From contig NC_036462.1 in the NCBI RefSeq assembly GCF_002775205.1, positions 29,267,084 to 29,331,083 of the forward strand: DNA of 64,000 nt, given 5' to 3'. Position 1 is the first letter of the stretch. The number at the start of each line of letters is the position of its first letter. Below the pieces are notes generated by a model. It saw only the letters and a program-made list of their open reading frames with translations. It did no database searches and was not told the origin of the DNA. Source of the stretch: Xiphophorus maculatus. Lineage: Eukaryota; Chordata; Actinopteri; Cyprinodontiformes; Poeciliidae. Shown here one piece after another: positions 37,786-59,381 of the stretch. The position numbers and the translations under genes were made by a program.

Positions 37786-38279
37786 ATTTTCCTTTTCTGT
37801 GTTTTAGTTTCGTTTCTTCCCAACTGCAGATGGCAAGTAAACGAAACTTAGCCACACAAAATAGAGATCGTTTTACATTTTCATCACAATAAAGGGTGGT
37901 ACAATTACAATTAGTTTGAGCCTCAGTCTGTTCCCTTACCTTTTTTATTTTTTAAGAAATAAAATTATTATTTTATTATTATTTATATAAATTATAATAA
38001 TAATTTTCTTATTATTTAAATAAGAAAATGTGCGAACAGAATATTCATTACACCAATCTTATAATGTCACTTTGCCGCTAAACAGAGCAGAAAATTCCAT
38101 TTTCTCCAAGGATGTACAGTTTTTTTCGGTTTATTGTCTGGTGTCACACAAAAACAGCAAACAACAAAAACTATTCCTAGCCAACGGTGCATAGTTGGGT
38201 ACAGAGTCATTTTGTGTTCCAATTTTTAATTGAAGTCAACATTTTTCATCTTTTACAGTTGGTCAAATGCAAAAAAAAG

Positions 38280-38286
<7 letters not shown>

Positions 38287-38313
<27 letters not shown>
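38287..38313. repeat. GA dinucleotide microsatellite
   Basis: About 13 AG units preceded by an A-rich run, in the 3' flank of the distal Mx gene. Confidence 0.85.
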
Positions 38314-39001
38314 AAACTGACCTCAAAATCCATAATGTTCTGATAAGGTTAGGCTGTTCAACATTAAAAACAGTAACAGCAGCAGCTGAAAAACATTTTA
38401 CAGTGATCATTAGGCAGGATTTCTGTGAATAAACTACTCACTTTTTATGATGGATCTTTGCTCAAACACAATTTATGCATGTCTGCTAGAAAGAGTGAAC
38501 ATGAACAAACTTTTCAGTGCTCATTGGATATTCTCCATGAAAACATGCATATTGATCTGATATAGAAATAGATCAATGGTAAAGGTTTTTGTTGTCCATT
38601 TTGTTTATTGTTTCTTCAGTACATTGGAACAAAATGTGATTTTAAGTCTCCAAATGTGAGATAAAAACAAAGAAAAATGCATTGACAATATCTACACATT
38701 TGTTTTTTTCCACAAAAAGCTACTATTTGATAGAAGCTAGCAGAGCAGGAACCCTGTACATTTCAAAATAAAGCAGCTTCCTTCTGCTAAACAATAAAAG
38801 CAGAATATTTAGATCCATAGCAAAGATTTTAAATGACAAAAACCTTTCGTTTTGAAAGCTTGGACATTTCTATAAGTTCTACTTACATAAAATAAACCAC
38901 ACAAAAAACCTTGCAAAAGTAAAGCTGAGAATGTATTACCACTGTGCAAAACGTCCCTTATAGCTGTTCAAAAAGTAACGTTTTTGATTTCACGCAACAC
39001 A

Positions 39002-42000
39002 CTAAGCTTCTGTTGTGCTGAAGTCGAATGTGTTCATGCTGAATTCACTTAGCACGATGCGTGCCTTGGAGAGACGCTTGATGGAGTTGTGCAGGAGGAC
39101 TCTGTGGTTTTTCACGCCTCCGTCCTCCTGGAGCAGCAGCTCCATTTTCTCCTTGTCTTGAAGCATCTGCAGCATGTCTCTCTGCAGCTGAACGGCAGAC
39201 TCCTGCAGCGCCTGGTACTGGATCACCAGGGGGATCTGGTCGGCCAGACGCTGACCAGCAATCTGTGGTAGACGGAGGAGAGAGTAGCGGTGTAAGATGT
39301 AGCTCTTGAGCATCGTCGAAGCACAGCGTCCAGCTTCTTGGTCTGGGAGCCAGACGTTGCATTAGCTTCTCTTAGGAATGTGTTTTATGACTGAAACTTC
39401 TTCATGACATTATCATTCTGAGATTACTAAAAGTACTTTTAAAGTAGACATTTCAAGTAGATGCTATTATTATTTTTTTGGTAAGCATCTCTCCTGATGC
39501 TTCAAAGAACCAATACCCAATCTAATCTCTGGGATCTGCTCCTGGTTGTAATCAAGCCTTTACTTTTTTTTAATGTTAGTATTGTAGTTTCTGACTGGAC
39601 TGTTGTGGTCATTGTCTACTGTCTGTGACTTTTATGTCAGCCACAACCCCAGAAAACTTTTTTTTTAAATATTTGTAATATTTTGTCTATTTTCATTTGT
39701 ACAAATTGCAAAACTGCATCATGGGTCAGGCCCTGTATTTTCTTAATCTGACAAACAAACCAGAAAAATTAAAACTCATAAAAGTAATCATAATAACAAC
39801 ATGCTTAAATAAAACCGCACGTAGCAGGTTAATAGACACAAGCAGAGGAAAAGTAACAATTTTGTTGTTGTCCATTGGCGGAAATGAAAGGTCTGGTTTC
39901 AACAACATGCAAAATGCTTTGATTAATCGTTAAATGGGCAGAAGTCTTAAGTAAGCCTTACTTGGTAGTAGGATTTCAGGTGTCTCATCATCTCCTTCAG
40001 GTTGGCTCCAGTTTCGTTGTTGTTGGGGATTTCTTCTCTCTTCCTCTTCCCCAACTTCTTGCTGTATCTGCAGTCCTGGGTGTAGACAATCAGCTCCATC
40101 TTAAACTGGGTCCGCAGCATGGACTCCGCCAAGGCTTCCTTGTCGTTACCGATGGCTTCGATCTTCATCTGAAACACACATGAGGTTTCCTGTAGACATG
40201 TTGTTCACTCCTCTATAAGGTAAAACAAAACTATTTAGAATTGCTGGAACCGCTGCGTAAATATGTAATGAGTTTACAGTGTTAAAAAAAGAGCATGTGG
40301 AGCTCTTGCCAAACTTGTTTCAACTCGATGTGTGCGAGAAATACACGTGGGGAACTCCAATTGCAGTTGCCAGTAAACAAAAAGAAATAGTCTCCAAACC
40401 ACTCCGCCCTACATTCTTACATTCTTAAAAGTCATGTTACGGTAAGTCCACACCTACCGTAACCAAAATGCAAACTACTGCACCACCATACAGTACATCA
40501 AAGACCTGCTTCAGCCTTCCAGACCACTCAGGTCTTCTGGTTCTGGCCTGCTCAGAATCCACGGAGCCGGAACCAAAGAACATGGACAGGCAGCATTCAG
40601 GTTCTATGCACCACAAAACTGGAACAAACTTCCAGAAAACTCCAAATCTGCTGAAACATCAAGGTCCTTTAAATCTAATCTAAAAACCCACCTGGTTAGA
40701 GTTGCTGTTGAACCATAATAAAGGAGACATTGACCAACATCTTGATTTGTATTGACGGCAGTTGGCAAAAGTCATGTTGGTTTTCTCAATTGTTGACTGT
40801 GTGATGACGTTGCATGTTTGTGTTTTTATGATGTAAAGCACTTTGAACTGCCTTGCTGCTGAAATGTGCTACAGAAATAAACTTGAGTAATTGATTATTG
40901 GTACGGTACACAGTAACAGAAAACTTTCTTATATGGCCCCAGCTGTCAAGAGACTTGGGGTGGGCGTGGTTGCGTGTGTATGATCTTTCGGTCACAGGTT
41001 CTTTGGCTGATTCGTGTCTGCATCTGTGCCTGTCTCCCATCAGCTGATTACCTGCTGTGGATTTAAGGAACTATGAAACAGCCAGTGTGTCTGATGATCA
41101 GCCATTCTGGTGGAGTCAAGCCATTGCTCCTCCCTTACCTTCTGAGTGGAAACTGTTCATGATTCCTGTTGCTTTGCTCATGTTGACTTCTCATTCATTT
41201 CCTCCCTCACTTCTAAATGGTCTCTTCTCCAAACCCCAGTTGAATCCAAGAGACCAAGACTCCCTTTGTTGAGCACATGTAATTATTGTTGAAAATTTGC
41301 TTTGAAACTTTTTGTGTAATTACCCCCCCCCCAAAAAAAAGTTAACTGGACATGTGGCACCCTAAGGAGGCCTTTTGAGAATTTATCTTTAAACTCTAAA
41401 AGCAATACCAAAGCTTCAACAGAAATCCATAGAGCTATCTGAAGTACATGTAGACTCACTGTTTAACTTTTATTCCAGCTTTTTAAATACACTTAATCGA
41501 TCAAGATAATTTATTTACAAAAATGTCTGAATATATTGAAAATTTTGATCTATGACTTAAACAAGAACAACATAAGACAATACCTTAGCAGTTCTGATAA
41601 GGTTAGGCAGGCCAACCAAGCTCCTCTGGGCCAATCCAAACAGCTCTTTCTTCACAAGTTCTTTGGGTAAACAAAGCAGACAATAAGTTTTAAATTGTAT
41701 GCAAAGTCTGAGAAATTATTTGCAGTCCATTGCAATAATACTAATTTAATGAAAAGTTCAATTTCAGACCTTTCAAAGCCTTTTAATAATGATTAAAATG
41801 TTTTTTTAACCAAAATTACCTATCAAAAACAAGTATAAAAATGAAAATAAAATGGGTTTTTCAATTATATGACTTAAGTAATTTTAACTTTATCCCCTTC
41901 TGTATTTAGCAAGTAGGTTACTAACAAAAATTTTTTTCCTCCTCCAACTATTAAGATACTTCAAATATTTGAAATTCAAACCAGCCCTGCTACACAGTTT

Positions 42001-44871
42001 CCTATGATGAGAGCAACAATGTTTTGATTTTAAACATAGTAAACCAGTTCGATGAGCAGAATCCTTTTAAGAATGGCTCATTGTTGGAGAAATACAATAC
42101 AGAACACATACAGTGAGTCATGAGTATGCTATACACCATGTTTCTTGTTAACAACTCACAAAATGTACAGACGCCATGTTGTCTCTGTTCGATACAACAC
42201 TGTCAATTTGGTTTTTCGGGCAGAATGTGCCACATGTCACAGCATAATTTATGTAACACCCATAGAAAGCATCTTAGCATATTTGTGCAATTGCGGTCAT
42301 TACTCAATTTCTCTGTGCATCTCCAGTGTTTGAACTCACTGGAGCATCACAAACAGCATACCTGTCACCTCCTTGAGTTTTATGATCGCAGGCTCCTCCA
42401 GCTCCTTGATCTGCTCCTTCACCATGGCTTCGAACGTCTTGTAGTTGATGAAGCCTGGGAGCTCTTTCCCGCGGTACTTGCGTTCATACTGAGCCACCTC
42501 TTTCTGAATATTCCAGTTGACTGCAAGAAGATCCAAAGTAAAAATCACATCATGTAGTACCTGGAGCTCTACAAGCAGAAAACGAAAGACCAGATTATCT
42601 TTAAGTGACGTTTTAATCGCTTCTAAATCACTTGCATGTTGTTCCGGAGTTATCGATAATTGTTTTCCAAACAGCAAACTGTTGTCTGAGTATGGAGAAG
42701 ATCTTGGACTTGTATCCACATTTTATGTCCTCCCCTTTGCTGAGGTAAATGGCATCCTGTGTGAATGCCGTCACCCTCTAAGATAAAACGATGGAATGAA
42801 AAGACTCAGTTTTGTAACACTTTTACTTCCAGCATGTAAAAACTGACAGCCAGCCATTAAACTCACATCGATAAGGAAACCAAGTCTCTCAGTGCAATCA
42901 GTCGGCGGTCCACAGCCCAATTTGTCCAACTTTGCCTGAGTCTCTTTCAGTTTAGTCTCCATCTGCTTTTCCAGTTCAGGCAGAGATCTCTGTAGATATG
43001 GTCGGATGAAACTAATAGTTAAAATATCTAAAGTCATCCAAAGGCAGCTATTTAACTTATTTTAAGAGAAATATTGACCTGGATGTGATTCACAAGCTCC
43101 AGTGTGAGTTTTTCTGCTAGTTTAGGGACGGTGGCCAGACCATCATATAACAGAGTCCTTCAGGGCAAATAAGAAAAGCAATGATTTACATGTTATTCTG
43201 CAGCCTAAATCAAGTTGCTCTGTAAAATTCTCAAAATAAATACACTTACTGGAAATACGAATGATCATGAAAGAAGGCGTTCTCTCTCTCGATTGCTTCA
43301 GCAAGAGACAGATTCTCTGAAATCTCCTTCTGGCCTCTGCATTTGACAATCATGTAGCCCTTCTTCAGAGGGATGACTTCATTGCGGACTGTTTTCACCA
43401 CTGTCTCCTCTGTGCCTTTGTCCACCAAGTCAGGCTTAGTCAGTATACCTGAGCGACAAGGGAGGACTTAAGCACTGAGGGATTTTTTTTTTTATGAGCT
43501 GTTAGATTTTGCAAAATGATTTCTTTTTACCCAGAGTCCTCTCTCCAAAGGGATCAACCTGTTTAGCCATGTGCAAAGCCTCTGTGGTCGCTATGTCCAC
43601 ATTGGATGGAACCACCACCAGACTGATGGTTTCCTGTTTTTTGATGTACTTCTCGATGAGTCTCTTTATCTGAAAATTCCAGTTGAAATATTTCAAATAT
43701 GCTAAATGGTGACTACATGACAACAAGTGTGACAAATTATCTGTATACAGAAACTTATATTCTGCTAAACATCTAAACGCTTTTCACCCTATAGACGCCA
43801 CCCCTCGAGGAAATGTAAAAGAGACGGACCTGATCACCAATTCTCTCGTGCTGTCCCGCCACCGCCACCCTGGCAATGCCAGGAAGATCGATGAGAGTCA
43901 GGTCTGGGACATTCGGGGAGGCGATTTCCAGAGTAATGAGTTCATCGCTGATCCCACTGCCCTTTCCAGCTATTTTATTTTGTGCTGGTCAGCAAGAAAA
44001 TAGGTGGATGTTCTCGTAAGTAAACCCCTTTCAGCAATAAATTTCTGAGCAACAAAATGTTGTACCTCTTGTAATTATTTTCTCCACAGTTGCAGGACCT
44101 TTTATCTCCTCCTCATGTTCTTGGTAACTGATCTTTCCATACCAATCCTGACCTTCGTTCCTTTTCTTCATCTTCAGCTCCAGAGGACATCTTGTAACAA
44201 TGCCTGGATCAACGATGAGTCAACGACAAAAGACAGGCAACATATTGATTGTAAATCAGAGTGCTGTTCTTTTCTCTTTGCGTGAGCTAAATGAAGAAGA
44301 GTTTCTTACTATAACTGGTTATGAGAAAGCTAAGTCATAATTATGAGATTTCTTTCACCAAAGTGGTGGAAATGGTCTTCCAATAGACTTTCAAATTTAA
44401 TTATTTATTTATTTTCACGTAAATGCAGCTTGTGAAACTGATCATATATAGATAGGCTACCTCATGGCCAAGGACAATGGGGCATAGTGAAAGTTTCTCA
44501 TTTACTCTCTGTTTGAAATTGTCACAAAAAAAATACAAATAAAAGAACGGTGGACCATCATCCCTCAATACATGCAGTTTTAAATATTTTTCCCCCCTTT
44601 TAATTCTGCATAATGAGCTCATTTTCCCACCTGAGTTTCTTAATTCCCACAGAAAGTGTCTGTGAGCGTCTTTTAACGACTCACCGCTTCCTCTTGGCAG
44701 AGCCACCCCGGACAGCGCCTCCAGCACCGAACTCTTCCCGGAGCTCTGGTCCCCTATCACGGCTATGGCAGGCAGCGCCAGGTCCTTCTCCACTCCCAGA
44801 GAGCGGAGGGAGTCGATCAGGTCGATGCAGGGACGCACCTTCTCCTCGTACTGCTGGTTCAGAGAATTCAT
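39002..44871 (-). CDS. mx: interferon-induced GTP-binding protein Mx (distal copy, MxB here)
   Basis: A second antiviral dynamin-like GTPase, in tandem and same orientation. Twelve exons: 44871-44685, 44203-44066, 43984-43830, 43669-43531, 43448-43250, 43157-43079, 42989-42867, 42777-42636, 42520-42362, 41660-41584, 40168-39962 and 39262-39002. They total 1,866 bp, 621 residues. Exons 1-10 have the same lengths as in the proximal copy. [17 protein letters not shown] and TKPD are all intact, so GTPase activity is expected. Exon 11 is 51 bp shorter with a basic, asparagine-rich L4 region ([11 protein letters not shown]). The C-terminus extends 12 residues past SEF. The intron after exon 8 starts with GC. 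The start at [11 protein letters not shown] matches the proximal copy; an in-frame ATG also lies at 44937. Confidence 0.94.
40455..40890 (+). pseudogene. 3' end of a LINE (L2-like), in Mx intron
   Basis: Broken frames read [20 protein letters not shown] and FKSNLKTHL-like blocks, typical of the reverse-transcriptase C-terminus of fish L2-type LINEs. The tail GTAAAGCACTTTGAACTGCC followed by GTGCTACAGAAATAAACTTG is typical too. 5'-truncated and frameshifted, antisense to the Mx gene between exons 11 and 10. Confidence 0.65.
42630..42635 (-). other. non-canonical GC splice donor (GC-AG intron) in distal Mx
   Basis: After the exon 8 end at 42636 the intron reads GCAAGT where the proximal copy has GTGAGA. 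Using this GC donor gives an exon of 142 bp, identical to the proximal copy, and keeps the frame into FNWNIQKEV. The nearest GT (4 bases on) would shift the frame. Confidence 0.75.
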
Positions 44872-44975
44872 CTTCTTAAAATGTAGAGAGGGTCGCGCTG
44901 GGGACAGTGTTGCTCGTCGGCAGGTAAAAAACCTCACTGCCCGTATAACAGGACAGAAACAGAAGCTATAAGGTA

Positions 44976-45040
44976 AGTTTCTATTTCCTTGGTACGTTTC
45001 GTTTCGGTGTAGGTTTTGTTTCGGTGTAGGTTTTGTTTCG
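44976..45040 (-). promoter_or_regulatory. ISRE and GAAAC repeats upstream of distal Mx
   Basis: AGTTTCTATTTCCT on the plus strand (44976-44989) is a perfect ISRE in reverse orientation, about 105-118 bases before the MNSL start codon. Next come GAAACGAAAC (45006-44997) and a 17-bp unit repeated twice (45001-45017 and 45018-45034), each carrying a GAAAC half-site, with a third half-site after it. This fits induction by interferon regulatory factors. Confidence 0.7.
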
Positions 45041-46130
45041 TGGCGCTGTTGCAGGCTTTTAAAGCCAGGAGACCAAGTGAATTTTACTCACTGTTGTTAA
45101 TGTAGTGCAGACTATAAGACGCTATTTATCTAGTTTCAGTTTTATGTTGCAGACTGAATCTTTTTTTTTTTTTTTTAAATAACATAGTAGCGTCCTGCAG
45201 CTTGGATATTGTTTCTTACTTCGTATTTTGCATTGTTAGAAAGTATTTTCAGGTATCAGAAATACTTGAAAATACTCCTATCAAGTATTTCTGATAGGAA
45301 ATTAGACGCGGATATACCTAAAAAATATATAATAAAACAACATAAAAGGAGATGAAGTAAAAAAAAAAAAAAAATTCTTTATTAACATTTTAATAAAAAT
45401 GGCGTTTCGGGGTTTTTTTTTTGTAAAACCCCTCTCAGTTGTTAATGGAGAAATCTGTCTCGGCGTTACATCCCTAAGTTACAGAAGGTGATAATATACG
45501 ATCAACAAACATTGACTCATACTCCACCCATCTCCATCTGTTATGTGATCGTAACATACAAGTTCATGTAGATGGACAAACCAGTTATTATTTTTTGAAA
45601 CCCATGTTGTAGAGCTTTCCAAGTGTTGCATGGACGTAGACCTGATCGCCGATTCTGCATGTTGACATTGTGATGTAAAGTTTTATGGAATGCAAAACTC
45701 ACCATAATTCATACAAGAGCCACCACTACTGTTTATGATGTACGACTTACTGTATCAGTCAACTGACCGATTGAGTTACTGTTCAGATAGTGCAGAGATT
45801 TTTTTTTTCTACATTGGTGTACACAAACACAGTTACGCAGATTTACTTCATTTCAGCAGCTCTTGTGCATGTGTGGATGACCCCACCTGCTGGTCACAAC
45901 ACAACATTTTCAATTTTTCCAGATTTGTCAAAATTGGGATTTCTTTTTCCAATTTTACACCGTTTTCCACTTATTGTTTGTTTTGCATTATGATTGTTAA
46001 TAATAAATTTATATTCCAATTAGCACAGACCGAACTCCAGAAGATACTCAAGTCGTTTCAGTTAAAACCGAGGCCAGAGGCTAAGCCAACAACTTCTTCT
46101 GAAAAGAGACACAAAGATGAGCCACAGAAC
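45041..46130. other. intergenic region between distal Mx and synpr 3' end
   Basis: AT-rich sequence with a long T run (45159-45176), an A run (45359-45375) and an imperfectly spaced hairpin (45254-45296). A plus-strand open frame to 46151 is discussed among the findings. No supported gene. Confidence 0.5.
45254..45296. repeat. 16-bp inverted repeat with 11-base loop
   Basis: TATCAGAAATACTTGA (45254-45269) and TCAAGTATTTCTGATA (45281-45296) are exact complements. Confidence 0.65.
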
Positions 46131-46143
46131 AAATTTGTCCATC

Positions 46144-46149
46144 TTTATT
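46144..46149 (-). terminator. candidate synpr polyadenylation signal
   Basis: TTTATT on the plus strand (AATAAA on minus), 1.2 kb after the synpr stop codon. The interval 46150-47331 would be its 3' UTR, which is AT-rich and lacks coding signs. Other TTTATT sites exist, so the choice is tentative. Confidence 0.35.
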
Positions 46150-47331
46150 AGTGAGTCATGGGCTTGTGCACGTTTAGATATGAGTGGCGAACCGTGTTTA
46201 GACTTTTCGATACCAGTGCAAGTCACATGCTCAGACGGTCAAAACACAGGGCTGGAAATATCATATTAAATTAACAGGAATCCAAGCATTCCATTCAATG
46301 CTCATGGCTTTACAACACTTGAACAGAACAGATGTTGTTTGTACAAAACGTCATAGTGTCATATTTTTTGGTCGTAACTATGGCATTTAGGAGCTTTTTG
46401 CAGGGCTTTCATTGTGAACAGCGTGGAAATGCTTTGGAAATGTGTGTTTTGAGTAAAAAGGAGGGAAGTTGTCAAGGTAACTTGTATGAAGAGTGGCTTC
46501 TACAGTTTACATCTTAAAAATATTCTTAAAACCGCATGGTAGCATCTGTGCAGGAGAAAATAAACATTGGAAGTCAGCGCACACGGCGGAAGTTGCATAT
46601 ATTTTAGGTTTCTTGTACAAACTTGTTTTTTGTGGAGGATTTTACAGAATGCATTTGTCACTTGGGATTTTATTTTGTTTTTATTTTTTTACTTATTGGC
46701 ATTATCAGACAAAAAGTCAAAGAGTTGCAGCTGTAAAATAATAATGAAAAATACAAAGCAGGGGAAAAAATACCTGAATTATGAATATTATTGGAATTAG
46801 AAACACCTATTATCAAAATATATTCGTCATTACAAGAAAAAACATGACTGAATACCTGATTAGCTATCAGTGATGTGTCAGAGCAGAGTAAGTTTTGTAA
46901 ACTTTTACACTTAGAATGCATGTTTTATCTTGTTTTTGTTTTTTTTCTTTCCTGGATTCACAGAGACCTTACTAGCACACAACGTCATGCACTTTAAAAC
47001 TTTTACAAAGAGCACTTTCCCGTCCGATACAGAGTGCAAACAAACTACTAGAACAGAGTCGGCCGGTCAAAAAAGGAACAAGTCGAGCACGGAGAAACTG
47101 TTATGCGTTTCAAACTACTAGAAGGACAACATTCAGCTAACACAACCTCTGAAAGAGAAAGGGTGAGGGACTACGTCTAATATTTTGTTCTACGATACCC
47201 AACTAGATTTTTTTTTTTTTTTTTTTAATCTACAGCAGGTGCCCTCTGACTCCTTATGGCCGTCTTTCTTTTTAACAGCATGCCCAGCCCCTGACTGCCT
47301 TTGTTTGAAGATGCCGAAAGACAAGTCACGG

Positions 47332-59381
<12,050 letters not shown>

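Larger units (their letters stand above)
35402..39001. other. intergenic region between the two Mx genes
   Basis: It holds, from left, the 5' leader and promoter of the proximal Mx gene (35402-35560), the repeat block (35630-37785), then an AT-rich flank with a GA microsatellite that should include the 3' UTR of the distal Mx gene. A possible minus-strand AATAAA lies at 38604-38609. Confidence 0.55.

Noticed and set aside
45640-45660. Relic of a third Mx copy
   Set aside because: The minus strand has AGAATCGGCGATCAGGTC, like the end of Mx exon 3, but the similarity stops outside about 18 bases, so chance cannot be excluded.
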